Part shown: positions 42,621 to 51,671 of the stretch, piece after piece
How positions within the stretch are numbered: the stretch's first letter is position 1
Layout: every line of letters begins with the position of its first letter
Assembly: GCA_034180045.1 (NCBI GenBank)
Contig: JAXFOY010000007.1
Location: 1 to 57,358 of the forward strand
Direction: 5' to 3'
From: Eubacterium_B sp034180045
GTDB taxonomy: Bacteria > Bacillota > Clostridia > Peptostreptococcales > Anaerovoracaceae
Length of the DNA: 57,358 nt
Notes under the pieces: generated by a model
What the model was told of the DNA's origin: nothing
The model's database searches: none
What the model saw: the letters and a program-made list of their open reading frames with translations, nothing else
Translations under genes and position numbers: made by a program

Positions 42621-44462
42621 TTATCCGTCTATTTCCTCAAACTGTGAATTATATAGCTCCGCATAGAAACCACCCTCCGAAAGCAGTTTTTCATGATTCC
42701 CTTGCTCAATAATATCACCGTTTTTCATCACCAAAATCAAATCCGCATTTTTTATAGTTGACAGTCTATGAGCTATTATGAAGCTGGTTCTTCCCTGCAT
42801 CAGGTTATCCATTGCCTTCTGAATCAGAAGTTCCGTTCTTGTATCCACCGATGATGTCGCCTCGTCAAGAATCATAATTTTCTTATCTGCCAAAATGGCT
42901 CTGGCAATAGTCAGAAGTTGCTTTTGCCCTTGCGATACATTTGTGGCATCTTCGTTCAGCTCCATTTGATAGCCGCCGGGAAGCGTTCTTATAAACTTGT
43001 CCGCATGAGCCGCCTTTGCCGCTTCAATCACCTCATCGTCGCTTGCATCAAGTCTTCCGTATCTGATGTTTTCCATAATGCTTCCCTTAAAAAGCCAAAC
43101 ATCCTGATTTACCATACCGAAATGTTTTCTAAGTTCATGTCTGTCAATTTTGCTTATATCTACGCCGTCAAGCTTAATCACTCCGCTATCTACATCATAA
43201 AATCTCATAAGAAGTTTTACTATGGTAGTCTTACCTGCTCCTGTAGGTCCGACTATAGCGATTTTTTGTCCCGGCAACATGTTAGCCGTAAAATCTTTTA
43301 TAACCGGTTCACTTTTGTTATAGCCAAATCTTATATGTTCAAAGTCGACACTGCCCTTCAGGCTTTCTCCAATCTTCAAAGTTTCTTTGCACTCTATTTC
43401 TTCCGCTTCGTCGAGAAACTCAAATACTCTTTCTGCTGCTGCCGTCATAGATTGAACTTGATTTATAACCTGTGCAATTTCCTGCATAGGCTCTGTAAGA
43501 TTTCTCACGTACTGTATAAACGCCTGAATATCTCCTATTCCTATACGTCCTTTGATTGCCAAAAATCCGCCGCAGATAGCAACTCCAACATATCCTAAAT
43601 TTCCGACAAAACTCATAAGCGGCATCATTATACCTGAAAGAAATTGTGATTTCCTTGCACTTTTGTAAAGAGTCTCATTTGTTTCATCGAAAGCGGCAAT
43701 AGAATCTTCTTCCTTGTTAAAAGCTTTTATAACCAACTGCCCGGCATAGTTTTCTTCTACCATTCCGTTAATTTTTCCCAGGTATTTCTGCTGTGCGTTG
43801 AAATGCTTTTGTGAAACCCTTATCACTGCACCTAAAGAAACTGCTGAAACAGGCAAAATACAAAGCGTTATCAGCGTCATAAGCGGTGAAATTGTCAGCA
43901 TCATAACTATAGTGCCGATGATAGTCGCAACAGATGTGATAATCATCGTAAAGCTTTGATTTAGTCCCGTACCGAGCGTATCGACGTCGTTTGTAATGTA
44001 TGAAAGAACATCTCCATAAGGTCTGCTTTCAAAGTATTTCATAGGCATGCGGTCAATCTTTTCGGATATCTCGCGTCTCATTTTATAAGCAACTTTCTGA
44101 GTTATTCCTGTCATTATCCAGCCTTGAATAAAAGTAAAAACGATACTTGTGATATAAAGTCCCAAAGCAAACAACAATATCTCTGCGATTTTCTCAAAGT
44201 TGATGCTGCCGCTTCCGTTTATTTTGCTCATCAACCCGTTTGCAAGCTCGGTAGTTGCCTTTCCCATGACTTTAGGACCCGCTACCGAAAATACGGTGGA
44301 AACAGCCGCCATAAACATAACCGTAAATATGGCGTATCTATAGCTTCCTACATACCTAAACAGCTTACCTAATGACTTTTTGAAATTCTTAGGTTTTTCA
44401 CCGCCCATCATCCTGCCCATAGGTCCATGAGGAGCGTTATTTTTGTTTTTATTATCTGCCAT
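42621..44462 (-). CDS. Heterodimeric ABC multidrug exporter, subunit 2
   Basis: Fused permease-ATPase half-transporter of 613 residues. It has six membrane segments after a basic, glycine/methionine-rich N-terminus, then an ATPase domain with Walker A GPTGAGKTT, VSQGQKQLLTIARAIL and LDEATSSVD. The signature reads VSQGQ rather than LSGGQ, common in the partner subunit of such pairs. It begins one base after the stop of subunit 1. BmrCD/LmrCD/EfrAB-type exporters are the closest concept; the MarR regulator ahead fits drug or stress-induced export. Confidence 0.9.
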   Translation of the reverse strand: MADNKNKNNAPHGPMGRMMGGEKPKNFKKSLGKLFRYVGSYRYAIFTVMFMAAVSTVFSVAGPKVMGKATTELANGLMSKINGSGSINFEKIAEILLFALGLYITSIVFTFIQGWIMTGITQKVAYKMRREISEKIDRMPMKYFESRPYGDVLSYITNDVDTLGTGLNQSFTMIITSVATIIGTIVMMLTISPLMTLITLCILPVSAVSLGAVIRVSQKHFNAQQKYLGKINGMVEENYAGQLVIKAFNKEEDSIAAFDETNETLYKSARKSQFLSGIMMPLMSFVGNLGYVGVAICGGFLAIKGRIGIGDIQAFIQYVRNLTEPMQEIAQVINQVQSMTAAAERVFEFLDEAEEIECKETLKIGESLKGSVDFEHIRFGYNKSEPVIKDFTANMLPGQKIAIVGPTGAGKTTIVKLLMRFYDVDSGVIKLDGVDISKIDRHELRKHFGMVNQDVWLFKGSIMENIRYGRLDASDDEVIEAAKAAHADKFIRTLPGGYQMELNEDATNVSQGQKQLLTIARAILADKKIMILDEATSSVDTRTELLIQKAMDNLMQGRTSFIIAHRLSTIKNADLILVMKNGDIIEQGNHEKLLSEGGFYAELYNSQFEEIDG

Positions 44463-44463
44463 T

Positions 44464-46617
44464 TTACGCCTCCTCTATTCCCAGTTCTTTTTTTGACAGC
44501 TGCGAATTTGCAATCTGTGCATACACGTCGCAATTTTTCATAAGTTCGTCGTGCTTGCCTCTTGAAACTATTTTTCCATCGTCTAAAACGATTATTGTAT
44601 CTGCATTTATTATGGTGCTGATTCTTTGAGCTACTATTAATACTGAAGCATCCTTTGTTTTTTCACTAAGCGCCTTGCGAAGCTTTGCATCCGTTTTCAT
44701 GTCGAGTGCGGAAAAGCTGTCGTCAAAGATATACACACTCGGTTCTTTTGCAATCGCCCTTGCTATTGCAAGCCTTTGCTTCTGTCCTCCCGAAACATTG
44801 CTTCCGCCTTGTGAGATATTAAAATCAAATCCATCTTCCTTGTCTTCTATAAATTCCATAGCCTGAGCAATTTCAGCAGCCGCTTCAAGTTCATCCATAT
44901 CGGCATTGTGATTTCCGAAGCGGATATTTTCTGCAATGTTTCCCGAAAACAAAATTCCTTTTTGCGGAACCAGCCCGATTTGATCTCGCAATTGTTTCAA
45001 ATCAAGATTTCGCAAATCTATACCGTTGAATTCTATCGAGCCTTCCGTCACATCATAAAATCTCGGTATAAGGTTTACAATTGTGCTCTTTCCCGAGCCT
45101 GTGCTACCTATCAAAGCGGTAACAGTGCCGGGTTCAAGTATAAAGCTTATGTCTTCAAGTACGTTTTTTTCCGCACCCGGGAACTTAAAGCTTACATTTT
45201 TGAATTCTATCGTTCCACCTTTTCTGTGACATGGAAAATCGAGAGTATTCTCAGGGTTTGTTATGGACGAGTCCGATTTAATAACTTCTTCTATCCTGTC
45301 TGCGGAAACTCCTGCTCTCGGCAAAATTATGGACATTACGGTCAACATTACAAATGCCATGACTATCTGAATCGCATAGCTGATAAATGCAGTCATCGCA
45401 CCTACTCTGAGGCTTCCGGCATCAATTCTGTTTGCTCCCACCCAAGTTATTCCGATTACAAGCGAATACATTATAAGCATCATCGTAGGAAGCATAAAGG
45501 TCATCACGCGGTTTGTAAACAGCTGGTTTTTCTGAAGACGCCTGTTTGCATCGTCAAATCTGCTTTCTTCTTCACTCTCTCTGCCAAAAGCTCTTATTAC
45601 CGGCAAGCCTGTAAGTATTTCCCTTGAGACCAGATTCATATTATCAATCAAAGTCTGCATCTTCTTAAATTTAGGCATGGCGATAACTATCAAAAGCCCT
45701 ATTATAACCATTATCACACCTACCGCAAGTGCAATTACCCATCCCATTTTTGCTCCTGTTTGAGTAACCTTGTATATGCCCCCAAGTCCCATAATCGGCG
45801 CAAACAAAGCCATTCTCAGCATCATGACGCTGACCTGCTGAATTTGCTGCACATCATTTGTACTTCTGGTTATCAGAGAAGCAGTTGAAAATCTATCCAT
45901 TTCGGCATTTGAAAAGCCCATTACATTCCTATATATTTTTCTCCTCAGGTCTCTCCCTATACCTGCTCCGACTTTAGCTGCCAAATATGAAACCATAACG
46001 GCTACGGCAAGCATCAATGCGGAAAAAGCCGTCATTCTAATACCGGCTGCCCAAAGATATGCCTTTTGCTTCTTATCTATATCAACTCCCGCTCTTTTTT
46101 CAAGACTGACAGCAAAAGCCGCACCCATAGATTTTACCGTTTTGTCACCTATCTTATCTATTGTACTCTTCGTTTTTTCTCTGGCAATCTCAATCTCCCT
46201 GCGAAAGTTAATATTTGCATCTTCAGTCATAGAAGCAGTCTGTTCTTTTTCCTTTGCTTTCAGCAGTTCAAACCGGTAGTTTATGACCATGGGCATCAAA
46301 AGCTTTTCGTCCAGCTCATCTAATTCTTCATTCTCTGCTTTAAGCTCATAAATTTTTTCATCATCTGTTTTCGTATATACCGATTTCCAAATTTCTTTTT
46401 CCTCTTCGCTCATAAAAAGTTGAGCCGTCTGAAAGTCCTCGGAAACTATCTTCTGCGGCAGAATATGCTCCTGTCCCTTGTTTTGAATACCGATATCTAT
46501 GATGTCCGATGTGTATTGCGGAAGCGATAAAGTACAGTATGCCTGCACCAAAAGCAAAATAAATATTATGCTTATCGTCCGCATGTATGGTCTAAAATTC
46601 TTAAATATGTTTATCAC
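44464..46617 (-). CDS. Heterodimeric ABC multidrug exporter, subunit 1
   Basis: Half-transporter of 717 residues, longer than its partner because of a ~100-residue insertion between the first two membrane segments (about residues 33-180, charged and outside the membrane). The ATPase domain has Walker A GSTGSGKST, signature VSGGQKQRLAIARAIA, and FDDSFSALD. The residue after the Walker B aspartate is D, not E, so this site may be the degenerate one of an asymmetric pair. It is the second gene of marR-ABC-ABC. Confidence 0.9.
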   Translation of the reverse strand: MINIFKNFRPYMRTISIIFILLLVQAYCTLSLPQYTSDIIDIGIQNKGQEHILPQKIVSEDFQTAQLFMSEEEKEIWKSVYTKTDDEKIYELKAENEELDELDEKLLMPMVINYRFELLKAKEKEQTASMTEDANINFRREIEIAREKTKSTIDKIGDKTVKSMGAAFAVSLEKRAGVDIDKKQKAYLWAAGIRMTAFSALMLAVAVMVSYLAAKVGAGIGRDLRRKIYRNVMGFSNAEMDRFSTASLITRSTNDVQQIQQVSVMMLRMALFAPIMGLGGIYKVTQTGAKMGWVIALAVGVIMVIIGLLIVIAMPKFKKMQTLIDNMNLVSREILTGLPVIRAFGRESEEESRFDDANRRLQKNQLFTNRVMTFMLPTMMLIMYSLVIGITWVGANRIDAGSLRVGAMTAFISYAIQIVMAFVMLTVMSIILPRAGVSADRIEEVIKSDSSITNPENTLDFPCHRKGGTIEFKNVSFKFPGAEKNVLEDISFILEPGTVTALIGSTGSGKSTIVNLIPRFYDVTEGSIEFNGIDLRNLDLKQLRDQIGLVPQKGILFSGNIAENIRFGNHNADMDELEAAAEIAQAMEFIEDKEDGFDFNISQGGSNVSGGQKQRLAIARAIAKEPSVYIFDDSFSALDMKTDAKLRKALSEKTKDASVLIVAQRISTIINADTIIVLDDGKIVSRGKHDELMKNCDVYAQIANSQLSKKELGIEEA

Positions 46618-46659
46618 TTATACCTACCTCTGTCATCTGTTCCATATGTCTTGTAAACT

Positions 46660-47139
46660 TTATTTAGCGCTTCTTCTGCTTATCTCATCCTTTGTCGCCT
46701 GAACAAATTCTTCCATAATATTCAAAAGCTGATTAGATTTTTCTTCTCCCAGTTTCTCAAACACTGCCAACGAAACATCCTCAAACTCTTTCGTCCATTC
46801 CTTGAACTGCCTTTTACCCTCAGCGGTAAGAGTTACATTGGTGTTTCTTCTGTCTTCTTTGTTAGTATGTCTTTCTATAAATTTTTTTTCTTCAAGCGTC
46901 TTCATCACCCTCGAAATCGCCGGCGGTGATAGTTCCAAATACTTAACTATGTCACTGACCTTTACCTGCTCCTCCATATTTTTCATTTTGTTAATACAAG
47001 CCATAGCCTTAAATTCGAGCTCACTAACTCCGGACAGCAGATTTGCAAATTTAAGTTTATGAAGCTTTGCTATAATCCCGGCAAATTTATGCGGATAGCT
47101 CATCGTATCCGTTTTTTTATCCTTTTCCTCAAAATTCAT
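46660..47139 (-). CDS. MarR-family transcriptional regulator
   Basis: Winged-helix regulator of 159 residues: VSDIVKYLELSPPAISRVMKTLEEKKFIERHTNKEDRRNTNVTLTAEGK (read in parts) is the MarR DNA-binding core with the DRR wing. The start is set at 47139, where GAAAGGAAATCC precedes the ATG; an earlier in-frame start at 47166 would run into the promoter palindromes. It is the first gene of an operon with two ABC exporter genes and very probably controls it through the nested palindromes immediately upstream. Confidence 0.92.
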   Translation of the reverse strand: MNFEEKDKKTDTMSYPHKFAGIIAKLHKLKFANLLSGVSELEFKAMACINKMKNMEEQVKVSDIVKYLELSPPAISRVMKTLEEKKFIERHTNKEDRRNTNVTLTAEGKRQFKEWTKEFEDVSLAVFEKLGEEKSNQLLNIMEEFVQATKDEISRRSAK

Positions 47140-47164
47140 ATGGATTTCCTTTCGCTTACAAAAC

Positions 47165-47223
47165 AAAATACTTTCAACAGTTAATATTTAACTATGTTAA
47201 ATATTATACCGTGAAAGTATTTT
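47165..47223 (-). promoter_or_regulatory. Nested palindromes and promoter of the marR-ABC operon
   Basis: The inner repeat is TAATATTTAAC (47182-47192), TAT, GTTAAATATTA (47196-47206), exact 11-base arms. The outer repeat is AAAATACTTTCA (47165-47176) and TGAAAGTATTTT (47212-47223), exact 12-base arms. On the minus strand a -10 box TATAAT lies at 47203-47208, overlapping the inner repeat; the -35 (CTTGCA or similar) is weak. This is a typical layout for MarR autorepression. Confidence 0.75.
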
Positions 47224-47254
47224 ATGCAAGTCTTTTTTTCATCTGTTAATTTAA

Positions 47255-47278
47255 CGCAAGTGCGATTAAAGCACTGCG
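47255..47278 (-). terminator. Possible terminator after trkH
   Basis: CGCAGTGC and GCACTTGCG pair with one bulge around TTTAATC, followed on the minus strand by TTAAATTAAC. The T-run is poor. It lies about 55 bases past the stop at 47332. Confidence 0.4.
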
Positions 47279-47331
47279 ATTTCGGCTCAGACCACCATGT
47301 AAAAGCCTGTAATACGCAAAACCTTATCCTT

Positions 47332-48798
47332 TTATCTCGCCTTATCCGAATTCCAAAACGATCTTGAAAACATTATCAAAATAGCGTACATTTCGAGTCT
47401 TCCAAGCAGCATAATTACGGAACAGACAAGTTTTCCGACTGACGAAAACATCCTATAGTCCGCCTGTACGACCTTACCGAATCCCACTCCCGTATTTGTA
47501 AATAAGGCGATAGGCGCTGTAAGCGTAGTCTCTATGTCCATGTTCTCCAGTGATAAAACCAGGGCTGACAGTAAGTAGACCGCTACAAATAAAAGAATGA
47601 AGGTGGATATTATTGAAGCCTTGTTAGCTGAAACAGGTTTTTCCTGTATTGTAATGGCTTTAACCGAGCGCGGATGAATCCTCTTATACACGCCTCTGCC
47701 AATCAGTTTTATAAATACTACAAAGCGAATGACCTTGATACCGCCGCAGGTCGAATTTGCACATCCGCCTATCAGACACAGCGCTACAAGGACAACTTTG
47801 CAGGCTGTAGGCCATGCAGCTATATTTGAAAAAGGAAAACCGCTCGTACAAGCAAACGACACCACTCCATAAAGCGACTCCGTCAAGGCTCCCTTAATTC
47901 CGTCACTTGACTTTGTCAAGAATAAAACGGCAGCTATAAAAGCGGTAGAGACACCGATTGTTATCAGAAAAGTTTTAGTCTCTATGTCTCTTATCAGGTG
48001 CTTTGCTCGTCCTTGGTATATGTTTATATACACCAAAAAGTTAAGTGATGAGATTATTGAAAATATGACGATTATTACCTTAACATAAGGAGTGAAATAA
48101 AGCTCAACCGCACCGTGATAGTCCAAAATCCCGGCAGTGCAGATAGATGTCATGCTGTTTACAAGGGCATCAAAGAAAGGAACTCTGCCAAGCATTAGAC
48201 ATATCAATTCAATAATTGTAATTCCCGTATATATTCCGTAGCTTAGTGAAGCCGTTTCCATTATGCGTGCTCCCCCCTGCATTAAATCAGGTCCCGGAAG
48301 CTCAGCAAGAGCAAGTTTTTTCCCGCTTGCTCCAAGTGATGACATAACTATGATGGCAAGAAGAATTATTCCCATTCCTCCAAGCCAGCTGCTCGTCGCC
48401 TTCCAAAGTAAAATTGCTCTCGGCATCAGGTTGATATCTATAACCCACGAGCTGCTCGTAGTCCAAGAAGCGACCGACTCAAAAATTGCATCAACTGTCC
48501 TAAAGCCCCTGCCGGCGAAAAGATATGGCAGTATTCCGCCAACTATGACCGTAATCCAGCAGATAAAAACAAAGAAATAACTTTCTCTGGTCTTAACTCC
48601 GCATCTAAGCTGTTTCTTTGTTCCTCTGAGCCCGATTATGGATAAAGCGGATAAAATGCCCATCGAAATTACAAAAGCTTTCAAAGACGTCCAGTCGTGT
48701 TCCATAGCTGCACACAGAAAAGACGGAATCATCGCTACGCTCTCAAGCATAAGAAGTGTGGATATAGTTCTAACTATAAGTTTGTGATTAAATGTCAA
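47332..48798 (-). CDS. trkH: TrkH-family cation transporter with altered selectivity filter
   Basis: A 488-residue membrane protein with the TrkH/KtrB layout of four membrane-pore-membrane repeats. The conserved LLWKATSSWLGGMGI and GGCANSTCGGIKVIRF are present. Of the four filter glycines, the first is replaced by serine (TTSSSW, S116), the second by alanine (CTAGI, A222), and the third and fourth are kept (CTSGF, NTGVGF). The tandem paralogue at 48810 has TTGAT, GTGGF, TTGYA and VGPGF. The ion may therefore be Na+ rather than K+, as with serine-filter plant HKT transporters. It is the last gene of the lysC-trkA-trkH-trkH run. Confidence 0.9.
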   Translation of the reverse strand: MTFNHKLIVRTISTLLMLESVAMIPSFLCAAMEHDWTSLKAFVISMGILSALSIIGLRGTKKQLRCGVKTRESYFFVFICWITVIVGGILPYLFAGRGFRTVDAIFESVASWTTSSSWVIDINLMPRAILLWKATSSWLGGMGIILLAIIVMSSLGASGKKLALAELPGPDLMQGGARIMETASLSYGIYTGITIIELICLMLGRVPFFDALVNSMTSICTAGILDYHGAVELYFTPYVKVIIVIFSIISSLNFLVYINIYQGRAKHLIRDIETKTFLITIGVSTAFIAAVLFLTKSSDGIKGALTESLYGVVSFACTSGFPFSNIAAWPTACKVVLVALCLIGGCANSTCGGIKVIRFVVFIKLIGRGVYKRIHPRSVKAITIQEKPVSANKASIISTFILLFVAVYLLSALVLSLENMDIETTLTAPIALFTNTGVGFGKVVQADYRMFSSVGKLVCSVIMLLGRLEMYAILIMFSRSFWNSDKAR

Positions 48799-48809
48799 AA
48801 CATGCCTCC

Positions 48810-50282
48810 TTAAGCCCTATTGCTGTTCCAATATTTAGGCGAAAAAAGTACAAAGAAAGTAAAGAGTTCCAGCCTTCCTGCAATCATGAGTATCGCCAAA
48901 ACAAATGTCGAAAAATCCGAAAACCCGCTAAAATTCATAGACGGACCGACTGCGTTAAATCCCGGTCCTACATTGCTTATACATGTTAATGCAGCAGAAA
49001 AACTTGTGACCAAATCATATCCGTCAAATGCTATCAAAAGTGTTCCCGCAAACATAACAGCTATATACATAAATATAAAGTTTATTATATTTGTTACTAC
49101 GGACTGCTGTACCGGCATTCTGTTAATAGTCATGTTTATAACCATATTCGGGTGCAGCTTTTGAAAAAAGCCTCTCTTTACAAATTTTATGGCAGCCAAA
49201 GCTCTGATAATCTTTGCGCCTCCACCTGTAGAAGAAGAACAAGCACCCGTAATCATTACTATGAATATGAGCATTTTGCAGAAAGCCGGCCACAAATCGA
49301 AGTCAGCCGTTGCATACCCCGTTGTAGTTATAACCGCGATGATATGGAAAAAGGCATCTCTTATCGCCTTTGAAATACTTGTATAATCCCCCTGAATCAT
49401 CAGAACCGCCGCTGATGCAAACGAAAAAAGAAAAACTATCGTCAGATATAGCCGTAGCTCCTCGTCAGCGAAGAAATCTCTAAATCTCTTTCTCGGCAGC
49501 AAAAAGTACAAATTGAAGTTTATACCGCAAAGACCCATAAATATTATTATAACCCATTGTATATATGGACTTGTAAAGTGTCCCACACTGTCCCCGTAAT
49601 TCGAAAAACCGCCGGTTCCGACAGTGCCGAATGTATGGATGGCGGAGTCATATGCACTCATACCGCCAAATAAGAGCAATATGAACTCTGCAACGGTAAA
49701 CAAAATATATAATTTATACAGCGTCTTTGAGTTATCTGAGAATCTCGCAGTAAGCTTGGTCAGAGTAGGACCCGGAGTTTCTGCAACGGCTACATTTTGT
49801 CCGCCTATCCCTATTGAGGGCAAGAGTGCGGTTGCCAAAACCACTATACCCATTCCTCCCAGCCAGTGCGTAAACGATCTCCAAAAAAGAACGGACTTTG
49901 CCTGAGATTCTATATCGTCCATGATGGTGGCGCCTGTGGTCGAAAATCCTGAACACAGTTCAAAAAATGCATCTACAGGGTTTGGAATCGCTCCGGTTAA
50001 GACCATGGGAACCGCCCCTATTATTGAGCTTAAAATCCAAATCAAGGTAACTATCAGAAATCCGTCTCTTTGTTTTGTCTTAAGGCCGCTCGGATTGAAA
50101 AATTTCATCAAAAGAAGTCCTGCTACAGTGCAAACCGTCATGGTCGCTCCAAAGCAAAGACCTTCAAAATATTCACTATAAATTAAGGCAATGCATACCG
50201 GCGGAATAAACGATATTCCGAGTACGATAAACAGAACCCCAAGCATTCTTAATAAGGAATTGTGATTAATCGATGATGACAT
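48810..50282 (-). CDS. trkH: Potassium uptake protein TrkH
   Basis: Pore subunit of the Trk K+ uptake system, 490 residues. All four filter loops are canonical: FSTTGATIM, TVGTGGFSNY, TTTGYATADF and SNVGPGF. Also seen are HWLGGMGIVVLA and GACSSSTGGGAKIIR. It works with the peripheral NAD-binding subunit TrkA, encoded just upstream. The start follows AGAGGGACAC. Only 11 bases separate it from the next trkH gene. Confidence 0.95.
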   Translation of the reverse strand: MSSSINHNSLLRMLGVLFIVLGISFIPPVCIALIYSEYFEGLCFGATMTVCTVAGLLLMKFFNPSGLKTKQRDGFLIVTLIWILSSIIGAVPMVLTGAIPNPVDAFFELCSGFSTTGATIMDDIESQAKSVLFWRSFTHWLGGMGIVVLATALLPSIGIGGQNVAVAETPGPTLTKLTARFSDNSKTLYKLYILFTVAEFILLLFGGMSAYDSAIHTFGTVGTGGFSNYGDSVGHFTSPYIQWVIIIFMGLCGINFNLYFLLPRKRFRDFFADEELRLYLTIVFLFSFASAAVLMIQGDYTSISKAIRDAFFHIIAVITTTGYATADFDLWPAFCKMLIFIVMITGACSSSTGGGAKIIRALAAIKFVKRGFFQKLHPNMVINMTINRMPVQQSVVTNIINFIFMYIAVMFAGTLLIAFDGYDLVTSFSAALTCISNVGPGFNAVGPSMNFSGFSDFSTFVLAILMIAGRLELFTFFVLFSPKYWNSNRA

Positions 50283-50293
50283 CTTGTGTCCCT

Positions 50294-51640
50294 CTATTTA
50301 TGTTTCATTAATTTCTCAAGATCAGCTATATCTGAAAGCAAAGAAAAAATAAGCACTCTATCTCCGTCCTTTATTCTCGCCTTACCGTCAGGAATAATAA
50401 CCTCACCCTTACGATAAATAGATGCAATCAGAACCCCCTTAGGAAGTTCGAGATTTTCAAGCGTATCTGCAATCATCATCATTCCCGGTGTTGCGACAAC
50501 TTCAATAATTTCCGCCTGCCCTTGTACAAGCATGGACGAGATAACTCGCTTTTCTCCTTGAATAATGCTGAAAATATATGCAGATGTTATATCAAGGGGA
50601 TTGAGCACCATATCGACTCCCATCTCCTCAATAAGTCCCAAATAGCTTTCTCTGCTTATCTTGGAGATAACATCCTCTATGCCCTTTTGTTTTGCGGTCA
50701 GTGCCAGCAGTAAGTTTTGTTCATCATAACCTGTGGCTGTTACAAAGGCATCCATTTCGTCGATGTTTTCTTCTTCAAGCATATCTATATCAGTTCCATC
50801 ACCATGTAAAATCATTACATTTGGAATTCTCGTAGATAAATACTGACACCTTTCCTTGCTCTGTTCAACAAGCTTAACTGAGGCTCCGAAATCGGCAAGT
50901 CTTTGTGCAAGATAATACCCGGTCTTACCGCCTCCGATGATCATCACCTTCTGTAAGTCTGTATATTTACCTTTAACATGGACCTTTTTGTTAAGTTCCA
51001 TGATTTTATTCTTTTCGCCGACAACATATAGAGAGTCTTCTTCCCTTATCTCATCAGCTCCGTGAGGAATAATCACCTTACCGTTCCTGGAAATAGCCGC
51101 TATGAGCATATCAGGCATAAGTTTTCTAACTTCCGGCATCTTTAGCCCTATGAGTTCTTTTTTGCGCTTCGCCTTAAATTCGATTAAGGCAATTCTACCG
51201 CTCCTGAACACACCGTTATTCAGCGTATACTTTTCCGACAGATACTTATATATCTCCATAGTTATAGCAAAGTCCGGATTGACGAGATAGTCTATTCCCA
51301 TCGAGTTTCTTATGAACTCAAAATGTTTCATATACTCAGGTTCTCTGACTCTAACAATAACCCTATGACAGCCGAGTTGCTTTGCAAATTTCCCGATTAC
51401 CATATTGGTTTCGTCTTTTCCCGTAGCGACGAGAACATACTTAAATTTGCTGATTCCAATTTCATTTAGTACGCTTATATCTCTCGCATCCTCATTTACC
51501 GTCATAACATCGTACTGCTGTGACAGTTTGTCCAAAAGCATACTGTTTGTATCTACAAGTGTTATAGAATAATCTCCGCCTACTAAAGCTTCACAAACCT
51601 TGATTCCAAGTTTTCCTACACCTATAATTGCAATATTCAT
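50294..51640 (-). CDS. trkA: Trk system potassium uptake protein TrkA
   Basis: Cytoplasmic gating subunit of TrkH, 448 residues, made of two repeats of an NAD-binding RCK_N fold plus RCK_C. The first starts MNIAIIGVGKLGIKVCEAL and the second VMIIGGGKTGYYLAQRLADFG. The start is set at 51640, where AGAGGATT precedes the ATG by seven bases. An in-frame extension to 51712 would overlap lysC and lacks a ribosome site. One trkA serves two trkH genes here. Confidence 0.95.
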   Translation of the reverse strand: MNIAIIGVGKLGIKVCEALVGGDYSITLVDTNSMLLDKLSQQYDVMTVNEDARDISVLNEIGISKFKYVLVATGKDETNMVIGKFAKQLGCHRVIVRVREPEYMKHFEFIRNSMGIDYLVNPDFAITMEIYKYLSEKYTLNNGVFRSGRIALIEFKAKRKKELIGLKMPEVRKLMPDMLIAAISRNGKVIIPHGADEIREEDSLYVVGEKNKIMELNKKVHVKGKYTDLQKVMIIGGGKTGYYLAQRLADFGASVKLVEQSKERCQYLSTRIPNVMILHGDGTDIDMLEEENIDEMDAFVTATGYDEQNLLLALTAKQKGIEDVISKISRESYLGLIEEMGVDMVLNPLDITSAYIFSIIQGEKRVISSMLVQGQAEIIEVVATPGMMMIADTLENLELPKGVLIASIYRKGEVIIPDGKARIKDGDRVLIFSLLSDIADLEKLMKHK

Positions 51641-51671
51641 TCGTAATCCTCTAAAATTTCTATCTATGATA

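Noticed and set aside
42918..43598. 226-codon plus-strand frame opposite the ABC exporter
   Set aside because: Shadow of the ATPase gene; the translation resembles no protein family.
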